64,000 nucleotides of DNA, from assembly GCA_023091665.1 (NCBI GenBank), contig JALJCQ010000001.1, positions 62,001-126,000 of the forward strand. Reading direction: 5' to 3'. Both the position numbers and the translations under genes were made by a program. Positions 20,619 through 31,073 of this stretch are shown piece by piece; position 1 is the first letter of the stretch, and each line of letters begins with the position of its first letter. The stretch is from Pythium myriotylum. Lineage: Eukaryota > Oomycota > Peronosporomycetes > Pythiales > Pythiaceae. The notes below the pieces were generated by a model. It searched no databases. It was not told the DNA's origin and saw nothing but the letters and a program-made list of their open reading frames with translations.

Positions 20619-21437
20619 TCATGAGGCGAGCAGCTTCGGCGCCGACGCGGACGCGAGGCGGAGATGGAGCGGCACGGACGAGTGGAAGCGGCAGCGGTCG
20701 CCCGTCTTGGCGTAGAAGCGGCACTTGGGCACGGCGCAGAAGATCGCGAGCGGCTCCGGCAGCGCGCGCGCGTCCGGCTCGGGGGCTGGCGGCTTGGGCT
20801 GCGGCTCGGGCGCCGCCATGCGCGCCTTGTCGGCCTCGGCGCGCTTGGCGTTGTTTTCCCAGAGGAACATCGCTTTGACTTGGATGTTGCCGAGGCTCCA
20901 CTCGATGGCGCGCAGCCGCTCGCGGTCGCAGATCTGCTGCAGCGTGCGCGCCGACCGCCGCTTCTTCGCCGACGAGGACCCCGACGAGAACGGCGACGCC
21001 GCCACGCGCAGCCTCGCCTTGCCCTTTGCAGCGCGCACGGGGCTCTGGAACGCCATCTCGTCGCGCTTCTCGAGCGTCGCCGCGTCGATATACCGCACGG
21101 TGACGCCGCGGCTCTTGCGGGCCTCGTCGCTGGGCGCGAGCACGAACCACACCTCGCGCTGCTCTTGGAAGAGGAAGAGCGCGCTTTGCCTGCAGCCGGC
21201 GCATGCGCGCACGGGGATCTGGTGGAGCCACGCGAGCTCAAAGTCGAGCACGTGGTCGGCGCAGAGGCGGCCGCGCAGCTGGAGCTCGACGCAGTCGGCC
21301 GCCGCGCAGACGTCGCGCAGCAGCAGCGCGCCGCTCTCGGGGTCGGCGAGCGCGGCGAGCCGCTCGCTGTGGTCGTCGCGCTGTCGACACACGTCGCAGA
21401 TCACGAGCGCCGGGCTCAGCGCGCGCAGCAGCGCCAT
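20619..21437 (-). CDS. Cys-rich protein of unknown function
   Basis: 272 residues. Two cysteine-rich areas could bind zinc: the N-terminal half (CDVC, CAAADC, LCADH, CAGC between about residues 14 and 85) and a C-terminal CAVPKCRFYAKTGDRCRFH block (about 232-250). A basic Ser/Arg linker (about 150-175) lies between. I do not recognise the family. GC-rich third positions and the well-ordered Cys pairs support a real gene. Confidence 0.6.
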   Translation of the reverse strand: MALLRALSPALVICDVCRQRDDHSERLAALADPESGALLLRDVCAAADCVELQLRGRLCADHVLDFELAWLHQIPVRACAGCRQSALFLFQEQREVWFVLAPSDEARKSRGVTVRYIDAATLEKRDEMAFQSPVRAAKGKARLRVAASPFSSGSSSAKKRRSARTLQQICDRERLRAIEWSLGNIQVKAMFLWENNAKRAEADKARMAAPEPQPKPPAPEPDARALPEPLAIFCAVPKCRFYAKTGDRCRFHSSVPLHLRLASASAPKLLAS

Positions 21438-21977
21438 GCTGCTCGGAAGGTGGCGGGCGCGTCGAGCGAGATCCGCGCGCTTTTTGACAGAAGGAGCTCT
21501 TCGGAAGCGACCGCCGCGGGCCGCTAATTTTAAAAGTCACTAAAAGCAGTATTATAGCCTTGTCAATGAGGTGCATTACGACCAAACCAACAATCGCACG
21601 ACAAGGTACTTGTCCGTAACTCGAGGGGAGATCCCGCCCATTACCTTCTGTTGGCGCGGTGTCTGCTTTTCATTGGTCGAAAGTTAAGAATTCCAATCTC
21701 TCATTCGCTGAAAATACGACTAGAACCATAGGGTTCGGGTTGCAAGCGCCACGGTACCACACTCGCGAGAACTATACGTCCTTCGCAGCCTTGGGCGAGA
21801 ACGGAGGAGCGGCCGCGGAAGGCGCGGAACCACCGCGCGACCCCCAGTGCAATCGACCGCGAGAGGCGCCGCGTTCCGCCCGCCGCCACGCGCGCCAGAC
21901 GCGCCGCACCGCCTCGAGACCGCGCGCATCGTCTTCTGCGTGAGCTGCGCTTTCGAACGAGCCCGCCCACGCGCGCC
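21438..21977. promoter_or_regulatory. Divergent upstream region of Cys-rich gene and NCoR-like gene
   Basis: 540 bases between two opposite ATGs. It includes an AT-rich part (21520-21600) and an inverted CCAAT box (CATTGG near 21670). The last 150 bases before 21978 are GC-rich and look like a 5' leader. No gene is supported. Confidence 0.4.
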
Positions 21978-24900
21978 ATGGCCGACGCGCCGCCGAAAGA
22001 CGCGGCCGCGAAGCCGGCCAAGTCCCGCATCGTCAACCTCACGAACCGCGCGAAGCGAGAGCTCCCCGAGGCCCCCGCAGCGAGCCCCACGCCCGCGGCG
22101 GCTCGCCCAGCGACTGCGGCGCCCGCCACGGGCTCGCCGGCGCGCCGAGCGCCCGCTGGCGCCGCCGCGACGACCACGACCACCGGCAACAGCAATACCA
22201 ACCAGCAGGCTCCACCCTGGCGCTCCTCGCCCAGCAGCGGCAACAACAACAACAACAGCAGCAACAGACCAGGCGGCAACAGCCGCTTCCCGCAAGGCGC
22301 GCGCGACTCGCGCGACCGCGGCGGCCCCGCGGGCTTCCTGCGCCGACAGAACTCGCAGGGCGGCGGCGGCCGGCCCTTCGACAACGCGCCGCCGTTCGAC
22401 CGGAGAGACCGCTTTGGACGGCCGCGCTCGCGCTCGCCGTCGCCGGGGCGCATGCGCATGCGCTCTCGCTCGCCCTCGAGGCCGCGAATGATGCGCTCGC
22501 GGTCCCGGTCGCCGCCGCCCCACGGGCGCTCGCGGTCGCGGTCTCCGCCGCCACGCTTCCGATCGCGCTCGCGCTCGCCGCCGCCGCGGTATCGCATGAT
22601 GCGCGACGACTCGTGGGACCGCGGAGGGCGAGGCGGCGGCCCGCCGTCGCGCTACGGCGACCGCTCGATGGGCGGACGAGGAGGCGGTCGCGGCGGCTTC
22701 TACGACCGCGACTTTTACGACCGCGAGCGAGATCGAAGCCGAGATCGAAGTCGCGATCGCAGTCGAGACCGCGGATGGCCAGGCGGTCGAGGAGGTGGAG
22801 GAGGAGGCGGAGGAGCGCCAGGGCTCTCGCGATACGGCAGCAACTACGGAGGAGGAGGCCGCGGCGGAGGAGGTCCACCTGCCGGCCAAGGATCAAGCGG
22901 GAGCACTGCGCCAGCGAATGCATCCAACTCGTCTGGAGGCCCAGGAGGAGCGAATTCGCGGCAAGGATCGTGGCGAGACGGCCCGCGAGGCAACGCGCCG
23001 CGACGGAGTCGGAGCCGATCGCCGCCAGGGGGACGAGGCCCGCAAGAGCCGACCAAGACGCCGGCCAAGAAGGAAGATGCGGCGCGCTCGAGACCGTCCA
23101 ACGCGACGCCATCCAAGACTGCGACCGATTCGTCGACAGCCCAGCCGCAACCACCGGCTGCTGAGTCCACAGCGTCGCCAGCCAAGCCAGACAAAGATAA
23201 AGCAGAGAAGTCTGAGGCCGCAGTACCCGAGGAAAAAGCTGCAGTCGAGTCATCGGAAGGCTCGTCCGAGGCTGTGGTTACTGACGGCAAGGGCGACACT
23301 GAGGCACCTCTAAGCGCAAGTGAGGATCTACCGAGTACCTCGGCAGTGGAAGATGCAAGTCGCGAGTCCAGTGAGAGGACAGAGAAAGCCGCGGCAGTGG
23401 TGCCGAGTGAAGATCACGTGATTAATGCTGCCGAGGACACTCAGGAGCAAACGGCAAAGCCAGAGCGAGATGAACAAAAGATCGGATCTGTCACAGATAC
23501 TAACTCTGCCGCAAAGGTCGATGATGAGGAAACGCATCAGCCCAGAAGTTCTGACGTTGAGGTGGCAGAAAGCTCGACTTCGGAGAAAGGAAGCGCAGAC
23601 AGTGAGAAAGATGTGGTTCATCATGAGGCATCAGTCAGATCGAGCGATACTGCCGTGGTCGAAGGTGTTGAAGCGTCAGGAAAGGGCTCTGGAGTAACCT
23701 CTGAGTCTGGAACGCCTGCAAAACCTCCCAAGGAGACGAAAACCTCGCCCTTAAAGACGCCAGCCAAGGTTGAAGAAACAAGTGACAAGAAGAATAAATC
23801 GCCTCCGCTGAAGCCTGTTCAGGATCGTCAACACGGAGGCCAACTGGCTAGCAAGGTCGACGAGAAGGCTGCACTCTCGGCTGAGGAGGACGGTGAGATC
23901 CCGAACGAGCCACAGGTGAAGAAGGAGACTCCTGTGCAGAAGGATGCGGTATCGTCAGCAAAGAAATTACCGGCGCAGACAGGCACGACTTCTGCAAATA
24001 CTAGCTCCCGACGAGAGACTGGCTCAAGTGGGTCAAGGAAAGAGCCTAAGGCAGAAAATGTTCCTGGCCAGGATGTGAAGCGAGGATTGGAGAGAATACA
24101 GTCCTTCTCAGAGCGCGCGAAGGCGGAGAGTGCTCGCCAAGCTGAGAAGCGTGCTGTAGAGGGAAAGTCAGCGCTCCCGTCTCGGAGAGGAAGTGGAGAG
24201 TGGAAGGAGTCTGACGCTAAGGTCAGGGTAGCTGGTGGTGATTCGCGACGGAACTCTCCCACCCTACCTCCCCAACCTTCTCGCCCTTCGTTTGATCGAC
24301 ATGCATCTATGTCATCGTTGTACGAGAGGAGTGGCAGCGATCGACCATCTCACGGTCCTGGAGGTCTCTCCAAGTCGAGATCATCCGCAGGGAACCAAGG
24401 TGGTCGCGACTCGCCAATTCGATCGCATGATCTTGGTGGTGATCGACGACGATCTCGTGTGGAAGATATCAAGAAGGAGAGCTCCCGTGATCGCGAGGCC
24501 AGAGGGAATGCGTCCGGTCCATCGTCACCCTCTGCTAGTTCACGTGGGCAGGTTTCTCGAGGATCAGCACCCTCATCTGCCCACAGTTCCCCTGTCACGT
24601 CGAAAAATGATGCTGCGTTAACACGTGAGGAGTTGCCTCCACTTCCAGAAATCCCGCATTTACCCGGGCTTACTCCACCACCATCCACTGTCAGTGAGTC
24701 GGCGGATTCGACACCAACAAAGCTAAGCAAGCGACCGCGCCTCGGTTGGGGGCAAGGACTTGTGGCTGTTTCACCTTCGGAGCCTACCAAACGCCCTCGC
24801 ATCGGGTGGGGTGAAGGGCTGGTTCAAGGTGACGATCCGCCGTCCTCATCGAGCAGCCCAGCACCTCCAAACACCACGGGATCCCCAGTTGCGACCACAA

Positions 24901-27900
24901 ACCAGGAAGAAGTCCCTGCTAGTGACGTACTGGGAGAGACCGGTAGCGATAGCGTTGCTCCTGACAACTGCGAAGACGTTCCAAAATCGCCAGGAGCTGC
25001 AGCAGAGCAGCTCGTCGAACAAAATGAGGAGCTACCAGCGTTCTCGTCTCAACGAGATGACACTTGCGAAGCTGTAGTGTCGAGCGTTGCTGCTGAAGGT
25101 GAAGACGAGTCGATGGAAGAAGCAGACACGATCAAAATTTCCAAGGAGGCCATCCTGAAGTCGATTGACGAATTGGACTCGGGAATTAGTGATCTCAAGA
25201 AGCAGATCCGAGAAATGAAAAGGTCTGTGGAAGAACGTGAAGCGAAGCTCGCTCAAGTTGATGATGTTGTTATGGTCGGTGAGGAGCAGCAACAGTCGCC
25301 CGCGGCCGTGGAGGAGGCTCCGGTGGCTGAAGTGGTCGAAGCACAACCTGAGGCAAACGCGAACCCACTCGAAAATGACGAGGGCTCGAAGCCGTTAACG
25401 AAAGTTGCCGTTGATGTTGCTTTCGTGTCTCTTTTATCGAAGATCTTCAAAGAGAATGCTGAGCGCGCGTCTGTTGCCAACGACCTGGTACCTAAACGTT
25501 ACGAGAACGGCGTCCTCGCGACCAGAATCTACCACCATCCAAGCGATTATACGTTTTACCAATCTAACATCGACATGGGTATCGACCTGTGCGATCGTGT
25601 GAGGTTGAACGTGCAGCGTCGGAATCGTCATCGGTATGAGAAGCTGCGCAATCTGGCACGCGACTACATCGACCTCAAGAAGATTTGGAAGCAAAAGGTG
25701 AAGAAGCTTGAGAAAGATCGAAAGCGGCAGGACAAGCTAAGAAATAAGCAGTTGAAGAACAAGCAACACAAGCAGAAGACAGGCGAGGGTGGATCATCGA
25801 CGTCCGTGGGATTTTCTCAGCTATACACCGCTGGTTCGAGTGCATCCGTGCTGACCAGTGGCTTAAGTAGCGATGGTACGAGCGGCGTGAACTCTGGACC
25901 TTTTGGGGGCAGCGACGGAAACGGATCGACAAACTCAGTTGTTCGATCATCTTCTCGCTTGACCAATAATTCGAGCAGTGCTGATCTGCAATCTAAGAGT
26001 GAATTGGAGAAGATCGAGCAAGCAAAGAAGCAGGCGCTTGCAGAACAGGAATCTCGGAAGAAGCGGCTGAAGAATGCAATGACTACGATCCTACCTGATA
26101 TGATCGTCTCGGAAGAAGACCGCCGAAGTCGTCGCTTCGAACGCACCGTGTATGGCCAGGGTGCGATGTCGAATGGACTTGTTCTCGATCTTGCTGAACG
26201 AGAGCTGGCTGAAAAAGTCGTCAATCCGTGGAACGATCTCGAGAAGTGTATCTTTGTCGACAAATTCCTTCAGTACCCAAAAAACTTCGCGCGGATCGCT
26301 TCATACCTGGCAAACAAGACAACGGGAGACGTGATTTGCTATTACTATAGGTCCAAGAAGGTCGTAGACTTCAAAGCGTTGCTGCGGGAACAACAGTTGC
26401 GCCGCCGTGGGGCAGGATCGAAGAACACGTGGAGCTGCTGGAACTTGTCCGCATGTGCTGCTATCTGCCTCGGTGTCAAATTTCCAGAGCACATTGCAAA
26501 AATCCTACTCCACCCGTCGAACTTCCGTTCACATCAGGCATCGGATAACGTGATCAACTCGGCTGGAGCGCAGGCGCTGATGATGAAATCGGGGGAGAAT
26601 GGAAATAGTGATGATCGTAAGTCAGTGATGTCAGCTCTGAAGTGGATCTCTCACATCGAGACCAATACACCACTGGAAATGAAGACCCCATCGACGGAGA
26701 ATGGCGAATCCGAAGATCGAAAGTCGTCGCTTGCTGAGCCGAGCAATCTATACGCACAGCGTCTGAGTGAGTTCGTGCCTGGACAACAACAGCCATTCTT
26801 AGTCGACTACGCTTCGTTCGTGAGTGATAATGCGTACAGCACGGGGTACGAAGCGACTACACTATCGGTTGCTGAGCGTATTAAGCGCTATAGACTGCCA
26901 ATGGACGAGGAGCCTGCATCGGCTAAGCTGGCTGCTGACGTTCAATCGAAGGTGCAGACAGCCTCGAGCTCGGGATCCGGTACGAACAAAAAGGATTCAA
27001 AGCAGCGGAAGCAGAAGAAGAATCAAGAAGGGGCAGCCGCTGCACCAGTGCCGGTAAGTACTCCTAGCGGTACTGCGTCGACTCTAGCGATTCAGCCGCC
27101 CACAACCGCACCAGTGCCATCTCCGTCGGTTAGTCAGAAGAAGAAGACGATGGCCTCTCCTGTGGTGGCGAATGCAACTGCAAGCCGGAACTCGCCGCGA
27201 CTGTCGAGTGCGCCCGCACCGGAGGAGAAGGCAGCGGCTGTGAAAAAGAGTACGAAGGGATCAAGTTCCGCGTCCAACACGCCACCGAACTCTCGTCGAG
27301 CCAGCACGGGTGGCATCTCCTCACCTCGTGTCGGACCGACAATTGTCGTACCCTCCGGGCCTGCGCCACCGTTCTTCGCCAACGATGAGGCGCAGGCTGC
27401 ATACGCTCTCATGGGTGGCGGAATGTCTGTCGGCACCCCTACGGGATCAGGTGGCGCACCTGCAAAGCGCGTGGTCCAGAAGTGGACAGAGGGCGAGAAA
27501 GCTGACTTCCTCAAGTTCTTTCAGGTGAGTGCAGTTGTCTTTTTCTCTACCCTATTTATCTGACGATTTTTTTCCCTTTCCCGTGTTCTAGATGTACGGG
27601 AAGGATTGGGCCACGCTGACCGACAGTATTCCGACAAAGACGGCTGCTCAGATCAAGAACTACTACCAGAACTACAAGAACCGACTTGGCCTACAAGACA
27701 TTCTCAAGAAGCGTGTCGATGTTGGTGGAGGAAAGGGATCATCTGGCTCCGTGGGATCTAACTCGCCTCGGTCTGCAGCCTTGGCATCTGCTGAGTCGCT
27801 CGCTGTTGAGTACGGATCACAAGAAATGGCAGTGTCCCCCGCGCCAATGCCGGCCATGGATGGAACTACACAGGCCATGGCAGGTATGCCAGAGATGGCG

Positions 27901-30135
27901 CACCCAGCCTATGGCCTGCTTCCGGCTCACGCGCACGGTTTAGCCCGCGGGGGCGAGATGTATGCAGCGAACGCCGCAAACTCGGAGCGCTACCTCAACT
28001 TTCTCAACCAGCAGCATCAGCTTCATATGTACCAGTTGCAGCACAACCCGAATGCAATGCTTGCTGAACAAGGAGGAAGTCCCTACAACGATGCTAGTAT
28101 GAAGGGAGCGCCGGGCCAGCGAGTACCGACCAGCATGCCATATGGACGAGATCCTACCGCGGGTGTCTCGCAAGGATTGTCTTTGCATTCCTTGCACCAG
28201 GCTGTTGCTCATGCTCAAGCCCAAGCTCATGCTCAAGCCAGTGCCCACGCTCACGTGCAGGCGCAAGCACAACTCGCCCACGCCCATGCGATGCTTCAGA
28301 TGCAACAACCACCGCCGACGTACACAGACTTACAGCATGCTGGTTACTATCACCGGATGGGTGGGCACCCCCATGCACACCCCGGCTTGGCAGCTCACAT
28401 GCAGGTTCAAGCCAGCAGAGGATACGTGCCACTTGAGTCCCCGATGGCCGTCGAAGCGCGACCAGGAGTATTGCTTCCGAGTTCCTACGTTGCGACTAGC
28501 GGGCGGGATAGCTCCGCTCGCACGATGCTCACTCTGATGACTAATCCAGGTCCCGGCGTTATGCTTCGTCCCGCGAGTAGCCCTCTTCGTCAAGCCGGAG
28601 TCGACCACGGAGAAGTGCCTCGTGAGATGTCTCATCATGTGATTTATACCCACGATGGTCCGTCTCCGCCCAACTACGTTGGGTACGTCGTACGTGAGGA
28701 GCGCGAGTCTCACGACGCAGTGAAGTCGGAAGGCTCGCGTGAGCATGATTACTCGGATCGCAGGTCAGAGGATGAGGGGATCCATCAGCAGCAACAGCAG
28801 CAGCAACACCAGCAGCAGCAACAACAGCGGCAACAACAACAACAGCTCCAACAACAGCTGCAGCAACAGCAGCAGCAACAACAGGAACAGCAACAGCACT
28901 ATCACCAACAGCAAGAGCAGCAGTATCACCAAGAGCAAGAGCATCAACAACAGTATCAGCAGCAGCAGCAGTCACAGCAGCAGCACGAAGAAGAGGAAAA
29001 GCCTGCCGTTGTCCAGCAGGAGCCTGAGCCGCCGATCCAGAAGATTCGCATTCCGCCTTCGAGCCGAATGTCGTTCTCCTCAATCCTTAACGAGAGTGAG
29101 TCGCCGCATTCAGCGGCACCGACACCACGTGAGGAAGGCGTCTCGTATGTACCGGCGCAAAGCAACTCGCGACCTAACATCCCGATCCACCGTGTGCTCT
29201 CCCAAGACTCCCCGGCGACGGCGCGCAGCCCAACGGAGCATCTGCTGCCGCGGCGCGCGCCAAGTAAAATGGGTCTGATGGCAAATTTGCTGAATGTTGC
29301 GTCTCCAACCGACACGCGTAGCCCTCGAGTCGAATCGCCGGCCGTAGTACAGCATTCAAGTCCTCCTCGGACAAACGATCAACCCAAGGAAGCGCCAATC
29401 AAGCTATCACCACATGGAGTTGTGCACTCGCAGCGAGCAGGAGGCATCGGCGTCATGCTTAACGACCAGGACACGAGCGACCACCAACGGAATAGCGAAG
29501 ACAACTCTCACCACCAGGAACCGATGGTCTCGAGCTCTATGGGAAGTTCTATGGCCGCATCCATCGCGTACTCGACCGCTCCCGTTGAAGCGACGACGGC
29601 GGCAGCGACAGCCGGCGTGATAGCCCCAGGGCAGCCCGAGGTGCTTTGGCGGTACCACACGCCTGTGAGCTACGCCGAAGAGGCCGAGATGTTGCGTCGC
29701 GCTGCGTTCGAAAAGGAGCAGCTCGCTCGCCAAGCAGAGGAAGAGGCGGCTCGAGCGGCGGCCGCTGCCGAAGCTGCCGCTCGCGCGCTGCACGAAGCTC
29801 GAAAGGCGAGACAGGAAGTTATGGACATGATGACGGCCAAGTACATGGCGATGCAACAGCAACAGCAGCAGCAGCAGGCGTATCCGCAGCCGCCCGTGGT
29901 GCCCACGCCACACCACCTCCTCCACCCGTCGGTGGCTGCGACTCAGCCGCCGGCGCAATACCAGCAGCACTACGAGTACCAGCAGCAACAGCTCCATCAG
30001 CAGCTTCAGCACCAGCAGGCCGTGCAGCAGCACTTGCAGATGCTCCACCACCACCAGCAACAGCAGCAGCATCAGCAGCAACAGCGCGGGCCGGAGGACC
30101 ACCGTGACGGCGGCCCCGACCCGCGACCCATGTGA
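21978..30135 (+). CDS. Very large NCoR/SMRT-like corepressor with two SANT domains
   Basis: Two exons, 21978-27524 and 27592-30135, with a 67-nt intron (GTGAGT...TTCTAG) giving 2696 residues. SANT1 at about 1405-1475 (VDKFLQYPKNFARIASYLANKTTGDVICYYY...) is very like the deacetylase-activating SANT of NCoR, SMRT and yeast Snt1. SANT2 at about 1835-1890 is cut by the intron (WTEGEKADFLKFFQ joined to MYGKDWATLTDSIPTKTAAQIKNYYQNYK), which confirms the splice. The N-terminus is an RS/RG-rich region (about 140-300). The C-terminal exon holds a Gln tract (about 2245-2315), His/Gln-rich stretches and a second Gln/His block near 2600. The role is expected to be as scaffold of a class I histone deacetylase (SET3/NCoR type) complex. 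Confidence 0.88.
28785..28985 (+). repeat. CAG/CAA-rich tract encoding polyglutamine
   Basis: About 200 bases of mixed CAG and CAA codons with interspersed CAC and GAG inside the NCoR-like gene. Interruption by CAA suggests selection for the Gln tract rather than pure slippage. Length is likely to vary between strains. Confidence 0.85.
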
Positions 30136-30197
30136 GTCGACTCTGTGTGTGGCGTATACTAATAGCACGCATCGTATTCATTTCTTTTCCAACGCGG

Positions 30198-30881
30198 CTA
30201 CTTGTCTTCGGTGATGGCGGGTGAGGCCGTGATGCGCACGTACGACTTGATCTCGTAAAAGCCCTGCGGGAAAAGCTTCTTGGCAGCGTCGGCGGCGATG
30301 TCGGGTTCGATGAAGACGTCCTCGTTCACCTTCCAATTGGTCGGCGTCACGACCTGGTTGAACGTCGCGAGCTGGAACGCGTCGAGCATGCGCAGCACCT
30401 CGTACAGGTTGCGGCCCACGCACATGGGGTAGTACGACACGGAGCGCACCGTGAGGTCGATGTCGAGCACGATCGTGCAGCTGAAGGGCAGGCGATGAGC
30501 GTCGGCCGCGAGCTTGGGCGCGCCGGCCGGCACGAGCCCAAGTGCTCGCGACAGCTCGCCGTCAGCGTCAGCCAACACGGGGAAGCTCAGTTTGACCTCC
30601 TGCGTCTCGTTGACATCAGCAAGAAAAGCCTCCTGGCGCGCGAGCGAGCCCACGTGGAGCGCGAGCAGCTTGCAGTGGCGCGCGTCGAACTGGTCCTTGA
30701 GCTTTTGCAGCATGCCGAGCTCCGAGAGCCAAACCGGGTGGTGGGTCTGCGGGAACGTGCAGATGACGCCCCAGGCGCCGTCCATGTAGTCGTGCACGCG
30801 CACGACGCCGACCTGCGACTGGCCGATGAGGTTGGGCAGCTTGGCGCCTACCTGGAGCTCCTTGGGCACGCCAGGCGGCAT
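30198..30881 (-). CDS. Peroxiredoxin-6-like protein lacking the peroxidatic cysteine
   Basis: 227 residues from ATG 30881 (an in-frame ATG at 30911 would add ten). The thioredoxin fold and C-terminal part follow the 1-Cys Prx6 group: WGVICTFPQTHHPV, KLLALHVGS, a YYPMCVGRNLYEVLRMLDAFQLA block, TPTNWKVNEDVFIEPDI and KLFPQGFYEIKSYVR. In active Prx6 the active-site loop is TPVCTTEL; here it reads HPVWLSEL, so the catalytic Cys is Trp and its Thr partner is changed. The family peroxidase reaction should therefore be lost. Chaperone-like or other roles are possible but unproven. It shares a 160-bp divergent region with CC2D2A. Confidence 0.88.
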   Translation of the reverse strand: MPPGVPKELQVGAKLPNLIGQSQVGVVRVHDYMDGAWGVICTFPQTHHPVWLSELGMLQKLKDQFDARHCKLLALHVGSLARQEAFLADVNETQEVKLSFPVLADADGELSRALGLVPAGAPKLAADAHRLPFSCTIVLDIDLTVRSVSYYPMCVGRNLYEVLRMLDAFQLATFNQVVTPTNWKVNEDVFIEPDIAADAAKKLFPQGFYEIKSYVRITASPAITEDK

Positions 30882-30901
30882 GTTCCTTGATCGGAGACCG
30901 T

Positions 30902-31040
30902 GGCTTTTCAAGATCGTAACGTAAACTACGTCTCAAATCAGTGTTTTGGGAGTTTAAAGAGTGTTTTGAAGGGAATATTACGGTCTACAAACAGTGTTTT
31001 GAATAAATTACTGGATTTAACTCCTAGATCTTGAAAAGCC
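30902..31040. repeat. Element-like segment with 14-bp inverted termini between divergent genes
   Basis: GGCTTTTCAAGATC at 30902-30915 is repeated inverted at 31027-31040. The AT-rich interior carries three copies of AGTGTTTTG (about 30941, 30960 and 30991). The segment fills the space between the Prx6-like and CC2D2A start codons, so it may be a small inverted-repeat transposon remnant or a bidirectional promoter. Confidence 0.5.
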
Positions 31041-31073
31041 GCGAAGATTTCAAGCGAGTGCAATGGGGACAAG

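Noticed and set aside
28765..28950. Poly-leucine minus-strand frame
   Set aside because: It is the complement of the Gln tract of the NCoR-like gene.
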